The notes under the pieces are model-generated. The model did no database searches. It was not told where the DNA came from and worked only from the letters and a program-made list of their open reading frames with translations. The translations under genes and the position numbers were made by a program. DNA of 41,586 nucleotides from Jiangella asiatica. GTDB lineage: Bacteria > Actinomycetota > Actinomycetes > Jiangellales > Jiangellaceae. Positions 8,327-17,775 of the stretch are shown in pieces. Each line of letters starts with the position of its first letter. The stretch's first letter is position 1. Location: contig NZ_SMKZ01000057.1 in NCBI RefSeq assembly GCF_004349065.1, forward strand, positions 1 to 41,586, in the 5' to 3' direction.

Positions 8327-10510
8327 GTGCCTGAGCGGCCGGGACGGGTCTGCCGGATCGTGGTGCTGGTGTCCGGGACGGGCAGCAACCTCGCGGCCCT
8401 CCTCGAAGCCTGCGCCGACGAGTCCTACGGCGCGACGGTGGTCGCCGTCGGCGCCGACCGCGACGGCATCCGGGCGCTGGAGCTCGCGGCCGAGGCCGGC
8501 GTTCCGACGTTCGTCGAGCGGGTCAAGGACCACCCCGACCGTGCCGACTGGGACCGTGCCCTCGCCGAGCGCACCGCCGAGCACCGTCCCGACCTCGTGG
8601 TCTCCGCCGGCTTCCTGAAGCTGGTGGGGCCGGCGTTCCTGGCCCGGTTCGGCGACCGCTACCTCAACACGCACAACGCGCTGCTGCCGTCGTTCCCCGG
8701 CATCCACGGCCCGCGCGACGCCCTGGCCTACGGCGTCAAGATCACCGGCGCGACCCTGTTCTTCGTCGACGAGGGCGTCGACACCGGTCCGATCCTCGCC
8801 CAGGTCGCCGTGCCGGTGCACGACGGCGACACCGAGCAGACGCTGACCGGGCGCATCAAGGTCGCCGAGCGCGCCCAGCTGGTCGAGTACGTCGGGCGGC
8901 TGGCCCGCGACGGCTGGACCATCACCGAGAGAAAGGTCACCATCGGAGTGAGCGAGGCACGTACGCCGATCCGGCGGGCGCTGATCAGCGTCTACGACAA
9001 GACAGGGCTGGAGCAGCTGGCCCGCGGGCTGGCCGCGGCCGGTGTCGCCATCGTGTCGACGGGGTCCACGGCGCAGCGGATCGCCGCGGCCGGTGTCGAG
9101 GTGACCACGGTTGAGGACCTCACCGGGTTCCCCGAGTGCCTCGACGGCCGGGTCAAGACGCTGCACCCGAACGTGCACGCCGGCCTGCTGGCCGACGTGC
9201 GGCTGGATTCGCATCGCCAGCAGCTGGCGGAGCTGGGCATCGAGCCGTTCGAGCTGCTGGTCAGCAACCTGTACCCGTTCGCGCAGACGGTCGCCTCCGG
9301 CGCCGGCCCGGACGAGGTCGTCGAGCAGATCGACATCGGCGGGCCGTCCATGGTCCGCGGCGCGGCGAAAAACCACGCCAACGTCGCCGTCGTCGTCGAC
9401 CCGGCGCGCTACGGCGACGTGCTGACGGCCGTGGCCGCCGGCGGGTTCACGCTGGCCGAGCGGCAGCGGCTGGCGCTGCAGGCGTTCACCCACACCGCCA
9501 CCTACGACGTCCACGTCGCGTCCTGGCTGGGCAGCGTCGTCGCCCCGCCTGCCGACGGCACCGTCTTCCCGGAGTGGGTGGGCGGCACGTGGGAGCGCAG
9601 CGCCGTGCTGCGGTACGGCGAGAACCCCCACCAGGCCGCGGCGCTCTACCGCACCGGGCACGGCGCACCCGGGCTTGCCGGTGCGGAGCAGCTGCACGGC
9701 AAGGAGATGTCGTACAACAACTACGTCGACGCCGACGCCGCCTGGCGCTCCGCCCACGACTTCACCGAGCCCGCCGTCGCCGTCATCAAGCACGCCAACC
9801 CGTGCGGCATCGCCGTCGGCGCCGACATCGCCGAGGCGCACCGCAAGGCGCACGCCACCGACCCGGTGTCCGCGTTCGGCGGCGTCATCGCGGCCAACCG
9901 GCCCGTCACCGAGGAGGCGGCCCAGCAGATCGCGAAGGTCTTCACCGAGGTGATCGTCGCGCCGGACTTCGAGCCCGGCGCGCTCGAGGTGTTGACGCTG
10001 AAGAAGAACGTGCGGCTGCTGCGGGTGCCCGAGACGGACCAGCGGCCGGTCGAGACCCGCTCCATCTCCGGTGGCCGGCTCATGCAGCAGGTCGACCGGG
10101 TTGACGCGCCCGGCGACGACCCCGCGTCGTGGACGCTGGCGAGCGGCTCGCCGGCGGACGAGGGGGTTCTCGCGGACCTGGCGTTCGCCTGGCGCGCGGT
10201 GCGGTCGGTCAAGAGCAACGCGATCCTGCTGGCCGCCGACGGTGCCGCGGTCGGCGTCGGCATGGGCCAGGTCAACCGGGTCGACTCCGCCCGCCTGGCG
10301 GTGTCGCGCGCCGGCGACCGGGCCGGTGGGTCGGTTGCCGCCTCCGACGCCTTCTTCCCGTTCCCGGACGGCCTGCAGGTCTTGGCCGACGCCGGCGTGC
10401 GCGCCGTGGTCCAGCCGGGCGGCTCAGTGCGCGACGAGGAGGTCGTGGCCGCGGCCAGCGAGGCCGGGGTGACGATGTACTTCACCGGCACCCGGCACTT
10501 CTTCCACTGA
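8327..10510 (+). CDS. purN-purH: Fused PurN-PurH: GAR formyltransferase + AICAR formyltransferase/IMP cyclohydrolase
   Basis: One 727-residue open frame covers two purine-synthesis proteins. Residues 8-207 are PurN: VSGTGSNL near 15, the catalytic NTH motif (Asn114, His116) and Asp152 in [10 protein letters not shown]; the usual Pro after the His is Asn here. Residues 208-727 are PurH: the MGS-like IMP cyclohydrolase domain ([43 protein letters not shown]) then the AICAR transformylase domain ([26 protein letters not shown], ending RHFFH). The junction falls right after RKVTIG, the usual PurN end, at a GTG (8948) that would normally start purH. The GTG at 8327 has GAGGAG 7 bases upstream. Independent purH initiation at 8948 remains possible. 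Confidence 0.9.
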   Translation: MPERPGRVCRIVVLVSGTGSNLAALLEACADESYGATVVAVGADRDGIRALELAAEAGVPTFVERVKDHPDRADWDRALAERTAEHRPDLVVSAGFLKLVGPAFLARFGDRYLNTHNALLPSFPGIHGPRDALAYGVKITGATLFFVDEGVDTGPILAQVAVPVHDGDTEQTLTGRIKVAERAQLVEYVGRLARDGWTITERKVTIGVSEARTPIRRALISVYDKTGLEQLARGLAAAGVAIVSTGSTAQRIAAAGVEVTTVEDLTGFPECLDGRVKTLHPNVHAGLLADVRLDSHRQQLAELGIEPFELLVSNLYPFAQTVASGAGPDEVVEQIDIGGPSMVRGAAKNHANVAVVVDPARYGDVLTAVAAGGFTLAERQRLALQAFTHTATYDVHVASWLGSVVAPPADGTVFPEWVGGTWERSAVLRYGENPHQAAALYRTGHGAPGLAGAEQLHGKEMSYNNYVDADAAWRSAHDFTEPAVAVIKHANPCGIAVGADIAEAHRKAHATDPVSAFGGVIAANRPVTEEAAQQIAKVFTEVIVAPDFEPGALEVLTLKKNVRLLRVPETDQRPVETRSISGGRLMQQVDRVDAPGDDPASWTLASGSPADEGVLADLAFAWRAVRSVKSNAILLAADGAAVGVGMGQVNRVDSARLAVSRAGDRAGGSVAASDAFFPFPDGLQVLADAGVRAVVQPGGSVRDEEVVAAASEAGVTMYFTGTRHFFH

Positions 10511-10516
10511 CCCCGT

Positions 10517-10576
10517 CCCCATGATCATCAACGGTTGGCGACGCCATGACGTCGCCAACCGTTGATGATCATGGGG
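10517..10576. repeat. 26-bp perfect hairpin between purH and DUF5302
   Basis: Arms 10517-10542 and 10551-10576 are perfect inverted repeats around an 8-base loop, and each contains TGATCATCAACG. It begins 7 bases after the purNH stop. No T-run follows on either strand, so it is either a non-canonical terminator or a REP-like extragenic palindrome. Confidence 0.9.
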
Positions 10577-10586
10577 AGCGGCGGGC

Positions 10587-10592
10587 TAGAGT
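10587..10592 (+). promoter_or_regulatory. Candidate -10 element for leaderless DUF5302 gene
   Basis: TAGAGT ends 6 bases before the ATG at 10599, so transcription could begin at the start codon. No ribosome site is present in the gap. Confidence 0.45.
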
Positions 10593-10598
10593 GTGACC

Positions 10599-10775
10599 AT
10601 GGCAGCAGCCAAGAAGTCCGGCGGCAACGACGATCTCAAGGCCAAGTTCCGCGAGGCCCTGGAGCGTAAGAAGTCCGCCGACCACGAGCACCCGCAGGAC
10701 GACGCGGCTGGCACCGGCCCCTCCCACGAGGACGCGGCCAAGACCCAGCGCATGTTCCGGCGCAAGAGCGGCTGA
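10599..10775 (+). CDS. DUF5302 small protein
   Basis: A 58-residue, charged, probably cytoplasmic protein of the actinobacterial DUF5302 family ([15 protein letters not shown] core, C-terminal QRMFRRKSG). Function is unknown. The ATG at 10599 is preferred over an in-frame GTG two codons earlier because a TAGAGT hexamer lies 6 bases before it. The stop TGA is the centre of a perfect 14-base palindrome. Confidence 0.75.
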   Translation: MAAAKKSGGNDDLKAKFREALERKKSADHEHPQDDAAGTGPSHEDAAKTQRMFRRKSG

Positions 10776-10782
10776 TCAGCCG
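10769..10782. repeat. Palindrome CGGCTGATCAGCCG over the DUF5302 stop
   Basis: A perfect 14-base palindrome whose centre supplies the stop codon TGA at 10773. It lies only 17 bases before the folD start and overlaps the likely folD promoter region. Confidence 0.8.
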
Positions 10783-10798
10783 TGCGAGAATCGCATCC

Positions 10799-11680
10799 GT
10801 GAGCGCGACGATTCTCGACGGCAAGTCCACAGCAGCCAGCATCCGCTCCGAGCTCACCGGTCGTGTCAAAGCGTTGGCCGACCACGGCGTCGTGCCGGGG
10901 CTGGGTACCGTCCTCGTCGGCGACGACCCGGGCAGCCACGCCTACGTCGCCGGCAAGCACCGCGACTGCGCCGAGGTCGGCATCGAGTCCATCCAGGTGG
11001 AGCTGCCGGCCACCGCCAGCCAGACCGAGGTCGAGGCTGCGGTCGCGCGGCTGAACGACGACCCCGGCTGCCACGGCTTCATCGTGCAGCTCCCGCTGCC
11101 GAAGGGCCTGGACGACGACCGCGTGCTCTCGGCCATCGACCCGGCCAAGGACGCCGACGGGCTGCACCCGCAGAACCTCGGCCGCCTCGTCCTCATGCAG
11201 CCCGCGCCGTTGCCGTGCACTCCGCGCGGCAGCCTCGAGCTGCTGCGCCGCTACGACGTTCCGATCGACGGCGCCGAGCTGGTGATCGTCGGGCGCGGCG
11301 TCACCGCCGGGCGGCCCATGGGCCTGCTGTTCTCCCGGCGCAGCGAGAACGCCACCGTGACCATCTGCCACACCGGCACCCGTGACCTGGCCACCCAGGT
11401 GCGCCGCGCCGACATCGTCGTCGCCGCGGCCGGGGTGCCTGGCCTCGTCACCGCGGACATGATCAAGCCCGGCGCGGCCGTGCTCGACGTCGGCATCACC
11501 CGGGTGGTCGGCTCGGACGGCAAGGGCCGCTACACCGGCGACGTCGCACCCGACGTGCGTGAGGTGGCCGGCTTCCTGGCGCCGATGCCCGGCGGCATCG
11601 GCCCGATGACCCGTGCGATGCTGCTGGCCAACGTCGTCGAGGCGGCGGAGGCGGGGGTTTCGGGCCGGACCGCACCTTGA
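10799..11680 (+). CDS. folD: Bifunctional methylenetetrahydrofolate dehydrogenase/cyclohydrolase
   Basis: A 293-residue cytoplasmic enzyme that interconverts 5,10-methylene-, methenyl- and 10-formyl-tetrahydrofolate. Its product 10-formyl-THF feeds both formyl transfers of the neighbouring PurN-PurH protein. Family motifs are [14 protein letters not shown] (catalytic lysine, about residue 55), the [10 protein letters not shown] motif near 95, the [13 protein letters not shown] segment and the NADP-binding [13 protein letters not shown] near 163, ending with [14 protein letters not shown]. The GTG start has no clear ribosome site; GAGAAT ends 7 bases before it, so a leaderless start is possible. 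Confidence 0.95.
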   Translation: MSATILDGKSTAASIRSELTGRVKALADHGVVPGLGTVLVGDDPGSHAYVAGKHRDCAEVGIESIQVELPATASQTEVEAAVARLNDDPGCHGFIVQLPLPKGLDDDRVLSAIDPAKDADGLHPQNLGRLVLMQPAPLPCTPRGSLELLRRYDVPIDGAELVIVGRGVTAGRPMGLLFSRRSENATVTICHTGTRDLATQVRRADIVVAAAGVPGLVTADMIKPGAAVLDVGITRVVGSDGKGRYTGDVAPDVREVAGFLAPMPGGIGPMTRAMLLANVVEAAEAGVSGRTAP

Positions 11681-11704
11681 GCAGGCACCGCGACTCGGTA
11701 GGGT
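11677..11704 (+). promoter_or_regulatory. Candidate sigma-70-type promoter of citrate synthase
   Basis: TTGAGC (overlapping the folD stop), 16 bases, then TAGGGT. This would give a leader of about 30 bases ending in the strong GAGGAGGAGGA ribosome site before the ATG at 11742. Confidence 0.5.
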
Positions 11705-11741
11705 GACGCCGGCTCGCCTTTTGAGGAGGAGGATCCAGTAC

Positions 11742-12869
11742 ATGGCCGAGAATTCCCCGCGAGGCCTCGCCGACGTGGTAGCGGCGTCCACGTCGATCTC
11801 CGATATCGACGGGCGAGAAGGACGGCTGTCCTACCGCGGCTACGACATCCACGACATCGCCGGGCGCATCTCGTTCGAGGAGTGTGTCCATCTCCTCCAA
11901 CGGGGCACGCTGCCCACCCAGGCGCAGCTGGATGGCCTGACCGGCGAACTCGCCGACGGCCGCCGTTACGGCGCGGTCGCCACCAGCCTGCTACCGGCGG
12001 TGGTCAACAGCGGCACCCCGATGGAGGCGCTGCGCACTCTGGTCTCGGCCTTGGCGATCGACGATCCCGACGCCGCCGACGCCTCCATCGAAGCCGACCG
12101 GCGCAAGGCCACGCGGCTGGTCGCGCAGCTGCCGGTGCTGGTCGCGGGGTACGAGGCGCAGCGCTCCGGCCGTGAGGTGCCCGACGCCGACCCCGAGCTG
12201 GGCATCGCCGGCACCTTCTTGCTGCAGATCACCGGTGAGCGGCCGGCGCCGCGGGCGGCTGAGATCTTCGACGAGTGCTTGGTCCTGCACGCCGACCACA
12301 CCATGAACGCCTCGACGTTCACCGCCCGGGTCGTCGCCGCGACGCTGTCGGACATGCACTCGGCCATTACCGGCGCCATGGGCGCGTTGCGGGGACCGCT
12401 GCATGGCGGCGCCAACGAGGCGGTCATGAAGACGCTGTCCTCCATCGACGGAGACGTCAGCGAGGTCGACCCGTTCGTCCGGGCCGAGCTCGACGCGGGA
12501 CGCAAGATCATGGGCTTCGGCCACCGCGTCTACAAGACCGAGGACCCCCGGGCCACCCACCTGCGGCGGATGAGCGAGGAACTTGCCGAGCTCACCGGCA
12601 ACCGGCGCTACTACGAGCTGTCCAGGCGCATGGAGCAGGTGGTGCTCGACTCCAAGGGCCTCTACCCGAACGTCGACTTCTTCGCCGCCAGCGTCTACCA
12701 CGCGCTGGGGATCCCGACGGACCTGTTCACGCCGGTCTTCGCCATCTCGCGGATGAGCGGCTGGACGGCTCATGTCATCGAGCAGCACGAGGACAACCGC
12801 CTCATCCGGCCCGACAGCGACTACACCGGGCCGCACGACCAGCGCTGGGTGGAGATCTCGCAACGGTGA
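11742..12869 (+). CDS. Citrate synthase (short type)
   Basis: A 375-residue citrate synthase of the short bacterial class shared by actinobacterial citrate synthase 2 and 2-methylcitrate synthase. It condenses acetyl-CoA (or propionyl-CoA) with oxaloacetate. Catalytic motifs are intact: GPLHGGANEAV (His), GFGHRVY (His) and YPNVDFF (Asp). The ATG is chosen for a strong GAGGAGGAGGA site 8 bases upstream. It ends in a GTGA overlap with the DUF3017 gene. Being next to mdh and icd favours a TCA-cycle role; the specific acyl-CoA cannot be read from the sequence. Confidence 0.92.
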   Translation: MAENSPRGLADVVAASTSISDIDGREGRLSYRGYDIHDIAGRISFEECVHLLQRGTLPTQAQLDGLTGELADGRRYGAVATSLLPAVVNSGTPMEALRTLVSALAIDDPDAADASIEADRRKATRLVAQLPVLVAGYEAQRSGREVPDADPELGIAGTFLLQITGERPAPRAAEIFDECLVLHADHTMNASTFTARVVAATLSDMHSAITGAMGALRGPLHGGANEAVMKTLSSIDGDVSEVDPFVRAELDAGRKIMGFGHRVYKTEDPRATHLRRMSEELAELTGNRRYYELSRRMEQVVLDSKGLYPNVDFFAASVYHALGIPTDLFTPVFAISRMSGWTAHVIEQHEDNRLIRPDSDYTGPHDQRWVEISQR

Positions 12870-13219
12870 ACGCTCGGTCCGGAACCCACCGGGCCCCCGC
12901 GACCAGTCGGTGGGCCCAGGCAGCCGAGCGCCGGCTGACCCCGGCCAGCTGGCTGCGCGCGGTGTTCCGGCAGTGGCCACTGCTGCTGGTGCTCATGGTC
13001 ATCGCGGCCGGCGCGGTCGTCGTCGCCGACGACCACTTCCGGCGCGGCACCTTCATCATGGCCGGCGGGGTTTGCCTGGCAGCGTTCCTGCGCGCGATCC
13101 TGCCCAGCGACCGGGCCGGGCTGCTGAAGCTGCGCTCCCGGTTTCTCGACATCCTGACGCTCGGGTTCCTCGGCGCGGGGACCTTGATCGCGTGCCTCAT
13201 CGTGCCGCCCCCGTCCTGA
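12866..13219 (+). CDS. DUF3017 small membrane protein
   Basis: A 117-residue protein with a basic N terminus (about 33 residues) and three hydrophobic segments (about 36-52, 60-72 and 95-113). It matches DUF3017, an actinobacterial family found between folD and mdh; function unknown. The GTG overlaps the citrate synthase stop (GTGA), so translation is coupled. Here citrate synthase has been placed between folD and DUF3017. Confidence 0.85.
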   Translation: MNARSGTHRAPATSRWAQAAERRLTPASWLRAVFRQWPLLLVLMVIAAGAVVVADDHFRRGTFIMAGGVCLAAFLRAILPSDRAGLLKLRSRFLDILTLGFLGAGTLIACLIVPPPS

Positions 13220-14287
<1,068 letters not shown>

Positions 14288-14350
14288 GGCCGGCCACGCC
14301 GTCTGTTATCTTGACGTCGAGACAACCTCATACTCAGGAGCACTGACACC

Positions 14351-15568
14351 ATGGCGAAGATCAAGGTAGCCGGGCCCGTCGTCGAGCTCGACGGCGACGA
14401 GATGACGCGGATCATCTGGGCCTTCATCAAGGACCGTCTGATCCACCCGTACCTCGACATCGACCTGCGCTACTACGACCTGTCGATCCAGCACCGGGAT
14501 GCCACCGACGATCAGGTGACGGTCGACGCCGCCAACGCCATCAAGGAGCACGGCGTCGGCGTCAAGTGCGCCACCATCACGCCGGACGAGGCGCGCGTGG
14601 AGGAGTTCGGCCTCAAGAAGATGTGGCGCTCGCCCAACGGCACCATCCGCAACATCCTCGGCGGCGTCATCTTCCGCGAGCCCATCGTCATCAGCAACAT
14701 CCCACGGCTGGTGCCCGGCTGGACCAAGCCGATCATCGTCGGCCGCCACGCCCACGGCGACCAGTACAAGGCCACCGACTTCAAGGTCCCCGGCGCGGGC
14801 ACCGTCACCATCACCTACACGCCGGCCGATGGCTCGAAGCCGATTGAGCACGAGATCGTGCAAATGCCCGAGGACGGCGGCGTCGTGCTGGGGATGTACA
14901 ACTACAACAAGTCCATCGAGGACTTCGCGCGTGCCTCGCTCTCGTACGGTCTGCAGCGCGGCTACCCGGTGTACATGTCCACCAAGAACACCATCCTCAA
15001 GGCCTACGACGGCGCCTTCAAGGACATCTTCGCCGACGTCTTCGAGCGCGAGTTCAAGGCCGACTTCGAGAAAGCTGGCCTCACCTACGAGCACCGGCTC
15101 ATCGACGACATGGTGGCCGCTTCCCTCAAGTGGGAGGGCGGCTACGTGTGGGCGTGCAAGAACTACGACGGCGACGTCCAGTCCGACACCGTCGCACAGG
15201 GCTTCGGCTCGCTGGGCCTGATGACCTCGGTCCTCATGACCCCGGACGGCAAGACGGTCGAGGCGGAGGCCGCGCACGGCACCGTCACCCGCCACTACCG
15301 GCAGCACCAGGCCGGCAAGCCGACGTCCACCAACCCGATCGCCTCGATCTACGCGTGGACCGGCGGCCTCAAGCACCGCGGCAAGCTGGACAACACCCCT
15401 GAGGTCACCGGCTTCGCCGAGGCGCTCGAGGACGTCATCGTCACCACGGTCGAGTCCGGCGCCATGACGAAGGACCTCGCCCTGCTGGTCGGCCCGGACC
15501 AGGAGTGGAAGACCACCGAGGAGTTCCTCGCCGCGCTCGACGAGAACCTCGCCAAGCGCCTGGCCTGA
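14351..15568 (+). CDS. icd: NADP-dependent isocitrate dehydrogenase (homodimeric)
   Basis: A 405-residue enzyme that oxidatively decarboxylates isocitrate to 2-oxoglutarate. It belongs to the eukaryote-like dimeric class: [19 protein letters not shown] at the N terminus, [20 protein letters not shown] near 95, [19 protein letters not shown] near 250 and [17 protein letters not shown] near 305. Start ATG has CAGGAG upstream. Together with citrate synthase and mdh it forms a same-strand TCA-cycle group followed by a strong hairpin. Confidence 0.96.
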   Translation: MAKIKVAGPVVELDGDEMTRIIWAFIKDRLIHPYLDIDLRYYDLSIQHRDATDDQVTVDAANAIKEHGVGVKCATITPDEARVEEFGLKKMWRSPNGTIRNILGGVIFREPIVISNIPRLVPGWTKPIIVGRHAHGDQYKATDFKVPGAGTVTITYTPADGSKPIEHEIVQMPEDGGVVLGMYNYNKSIEDFARASLSYGLQRGYPVYMSTKNTILKAYDGAFKDIFADVFEREFKADFEKAGLTYEHRLIDDMVAASLKWEGGYVWACKNYDGDVQSDTVAQGFGSLGLMTSVLMTPDGKTVEAEAAHGTVTRHYRQHQAGKPTSTNPIASIYAWTGGLKHRGKLDNTPEVTGFAEALEDVIVTTVESGAMTKDLALLVGPDQEWKTTEEFLAALDENLAKRLA

Positions 15569-15589
15569 CGACCGGCTCCGTCCGGAACG

Positions 15590-15625
15590 GACCCCGGGAC
15601 GCGCCCCGCCGGCGCGCCCGGGGTC
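15590..15625 (+). terminator. Hairpin terminator after icd
   Basis: GACCCCGGG-A-CGCGCC pairs with GGCGCGCCCGGGGTC around a 5-base loop, with one unpaired base. It lies 21 bases after the icd stop. Only a short TCTTGT follows, as is common in high-GC terminators. Confidence 0.8.
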
Positions 15626-15687
15626 TTGTCATGTCCGGCCGTTGCGCCATGAGGGCCGTACGAAGATCGAATGAAGCGGGACCGAAG

Positions 15688-15715
15688 GGAATACGAAGCG
15701 ACCCTGCCTAGCGTC
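15688..15715 (+). promoter_or_regulatory. Candidate promoter of the secreted-protein pair
   Basis: TAGCGT at 15709-15714 fits a -10 element about 40 bases before the ATG. GGAATA at 15688 with CGTC at 15712 could alternatively be an ECF-type pair, though the 18-base spacing is only approximate. The text GGAATACGA is shared with the region upstream of the sigma operon. Confidence 0.3.
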
Positions 15716-15754
15716 AGCCGTGACGGCACACCCTTCGCAGGCAGGGAGACTCCG

Positions 15755-16195
15755 ATGAGCTTCGGGCTCAGAACGGCCGCCGCCGCGGCCGCGGCCACGG
15801 CCATGCTCGTCGTCCCGGCGACGACGGCAGCAGCGGGAGAGAGCACCGGCAGGTGCAGCGCCGACTCGTACCGCGCGGAATTCACGCTCTGGTACACCAC
15901 GAAAGGCGCCTACGACTACCCGGACGAGTACACCTGGTACATCTACACACCCAGAGGCGAGATCACGTACAAGAACAACGTCCAGGCACGGGTCAATTCG
16001 GTGAACACCGGCGGCACCGACCCGATCCACCACACCTGGATCTCCGCCGACAACATCCGCTCCGGCGGCGACGAACAGGCCATCGACGGTGTCCGTGTGT
16101 CGCGTACCAAGAGCATGTACGGGGCGTTCGAGTTCGTCTTCGACCGCCCGGACGACTCCGACCCGCGGTGCACCGGCCGCACCACCAGCGTCTAG
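15755..16195 (+). CDS. Small secreted protein, paralogue 1
   Basis: A 146-residue protein with a Sec signal peptide (residues 1-27, alanine-rich h-region, AxA cleavage near TAAAGE). The mature part has two cysteines only (Cys34 and Cys139), suited to one disulfide, and is rich in Tyr, Trp and Asp. Distinct segments are KNNVQARV, VNTGGTD, HHTWIS and FVFDRPDDSDPRCTGR. I do not recognise the family. The next gene is a clear paralogue. GGGAG lies 8 bases before the ATG. A secreted binding, inhibitor or toxin-like role cannot be distinguished. Confidence 0.82.
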   Translation: MSFGLRTAAAAAAATAMLVVPATTAAAGESTGRCSADSYRAEFTLWYTTKGAYDYPDEYTWYIYTPRGEITYKNNVQARVNSVNTGGTDPIHHTWISADNIRSGGDEQAIDGVRVSRTKSMYGAFEFVFDRPDDSDPRCTGRTTSV

Positions 16196-16213
16196 AGATC
16201 TCCGAGAGGATCG

Positions 16214-16684
16214 ATGATGAGTACGCACCCGAGCAGGCTGGCCGGGCTGAGCGGCAGGGTGGGCACCGCCGTGGCGTTGGCGGCATCGGTCGTCGTGGCC
16301 GCCACCGCGCCGGCGGCCGCCGCGACCACCTCCGGCTCATGCTCGACCGGCGGCTACTTCGCGCTGTTCAGGCTGGAGTACGTCAACCACGGCGAGTATC
16401 ACTACCCCGAAGAGTTCAGCTGGGGCATCTCTCACAATGACGGCCGCCTCGGCGACAAAAACAATGTCCAGGCGCGCGTCAAGACCGTGAACACCGGTGG
16501 CACCGACACCGTCCACTACACGTGGATCTCCGGCGACAACGTCGAGGCGGGCGGCGGCTTTCATCGGATTCCCGACGCGGTGAGCGTGCCGCGCGGCCGG
16601 TCGATGTACGGGGCGCTCGAGTTCGTCTTCGACCGCCCCGACGACTCCGACCCGCGGTGCACCGGCCGGACGAAAAGCGTGTGA
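16214..16684 (+). CDS. Small secreted protein, paralogue 2
   Basis: A 156-residue paralogue of the preceding gene, 18 bases downstream and probably co-transcribed. The signal peptide spans about residues 1-37 (AVALAASVVVAATAPAAAA). Cys43 and Cys149 match the cysteine pair of paralogue 1, and the segments KNNVQARV, VNTGGTD, YTWIS and FVFDRPDDSDPRCTGRT are shared. The last 70 bases of the two genes are almost identical while the 5' halves differ, which suggests duplication with later gene conversion or strong constraint on the C terminus. An alternative ATG one codon later has better spacing from AGAGG. Confidence 0.82.
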   Translation: MMSTHPSRLAGLSGRVGTAVALAASVVVAATAPAAAATTSGSCSTGGYFALFRLEYVNHGEYHYPEEFSWGISHNDGRLGDKNNVQARVKTVNTGGTDTVHYTWISGDNVEAGGGFHRIPDAVSVPRGRSMYGALEFVFDRPDDSDPRCTGRTKSV

Positions 16685-16686
16685 CA

Positions 16687-16692
16687 TACGCT
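16687..16692 (+). promoter_or_regulatory. Candidate -10 element for leaderless gene at 16700
   Basis: TACGCT followed by 7 bases and the ATG at 16700, identical in hexamer and spacing to the kynU arrangement. Confidence 0.45.
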
Positions 16693-16699
16693 CGTCGGC

Positions 16700-17467
16700 A
16701 TGGCTGACGTGGAGAGGTTCCGGGCGCTGGCCCGGTCCTCTCCATGGCTGTGGACGTCGGTGCGGCTCACCCGCCGGATGGTCGGCGACGCCCGCATCCC
16801 CACCGGCACGGTGCGGGCGTGGGTCGACCGCCCCGGCCGCACCCGGGTCGAGGACGAGAACGGCCGCGTCAGCGTCTACGACGAGTCCAGCCGCGAGCGC
16901 ACCGATCGCGGGGTCTTCGCGGCCACCTCCGACGGATCGCCGCTGCCGGGCGAGGTGATGAAGCCGCGGTACCACTTCCCGCAGGACCCGGAGGCGCCGT
17001 CGCCGCGGCGCCGTCCCGACGGGCTGGTCGCCGCCCGGCCCACGGACTTCTCCGTGATCTACGACGACCCGATGCACGTCAACTATCTGTGGGTGGCCAT
17101 GCTCGACCCGGTCGAGCTGGCCGACGGCGCGCCGCCGGAGGGACCGCCGTCGCCGGAGGTGCCCGCCCTGGACGTGCTCGCGCTGACCGGCGGCACCCGC
17201 GCCGGCCGGCCCACCGTCGACGCGACCGTGCGGCCGGCCTCGTCATACAGCCCGCGCTGCACCTGCTGTGCGCTGCTCGACGGAGAGGTGGTCGCAGGCC
17301 TGCTCCGTCAGGAGGGTGGGTTCGTGCCGCCGCGGCAGGCCTACGCCGACGCCTTCGAGGTCGCCCTCGACACCGAGACCGGCATCTGCGTGCGGATGCG
17401 CGAGCTCGGCGGCGACCACGGCGGCACCGGCTTCGACGTCGTCATCGAGACGGTCACGCCGGCCTGA
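16700..17467 (+). CDS. Conserved-looking hypothetical protein
   Basis: A 255-residue soluble protein with no signal peptide or membrane segment. I do not recognise the family. Codon use is normal and there are ordered features: a basic N terminus (FRALARSSPWLWTSVRLTRR), a repeated acidic/Trp pattern, a long proline-rich stretch (about 90-160) and a cysteine cluster RCTCCALLDGEVV near residue 190 that could bind a metal. The C-terminal segment reads like a beta-rich domain. It may be leaderless (TACGCT 7 bases upstream). Confidence 0.75.
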   Translation: MADVERFRALARSSPWLWTSVRLTRRMVGDARIPTGTVRAWVDRPGRTRVEDENGRVSVYDESSRERTDRGVFAATSDGSPLPGEVMKPRYHFPQDPEAPSPRRRPDGLVAARPTDFSVIYDDPMHVNYLWVAMLDPVELADGAPPEGPPSPEVPALDVLALTGGTRAGRPTVDATVRPASSYSPRCTCCALLDGEVVAGLLRQEGGFVPPRQAYADAFEVALDTETGICVRMRELGGDHGGTGFDVVIETVTPA

Positions 17468-17775
17468 CGCAGACGTGTCGTGTCGAGTGGTTGCTGGTAC
17501 GGCGTACAGCGGCGGCGACGTCCCCTGCCGCGGCTCCAGCATCGGACAGACTCCTCGACACGCCGTGGTGGCGGTACGCGCCGACGTGGTAGGAGCCGCG
17601 CGGGGAGCCCAGTCCGCGCCACTCGCGGGGCCGGACCAAGCGTGGATGCTGGTCGAACGGCTGGCGCCGATGATCGATGTCCTACGGCCGGGTGATCCTC
17701 CATCACCAGCGGAGTTTCCGCTTCACCGGGCAAGCGCTCTGGTGAAGCGGAAACGGCCGTACTTGACGTGATCAT
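17468..17775. other. 308-base intergenic region
   Basis: No convincing gene is seen. Short open frames on both strands (17454-17639 minus; the tail of a plus-strand frame ending at 17771) show no recognisable domain, start or ribosome site. The right end carries a small GGTGAT/ATCACC hairpin (17691-17707) and a strong hairpin at 17714-17754 that separates the convergent genes. Confidence 0.6.
17714..17754. terminator. Bidirectional-looking hairpin between convergent genes
   Basis: Perfect 14-base arms GTTTCCGCTTCACC and GGTGAAGCGGAAAC around a 13-base loop, placed 22 bases beyond the end of the minus-strand DUF4185 gene and facing the plus-strand gene ending at 17467. There is no T-run. Confidence 0.75.

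Noticed and set aside
7904-9853. 649-codon minus-strand frame across perM and purNH, with repeated PGLVRA text
   Set aside because: The repeat is the reverse reading of the PerM PEPEP tail, and the rest is antisense to purNH.
11742-12869. Methylcitrate cycle (prpC) assignment
   Set aside because: No prpB or prpD gene is near, and mdh and icd are; sequence class alone does not separate the two.
17268-17771. Plus-strand frame running through the intergenic region after 17467
   Set aside because: Its first half is out of frame within the 16700 gene; the tail has no start, ribosome site or domain.
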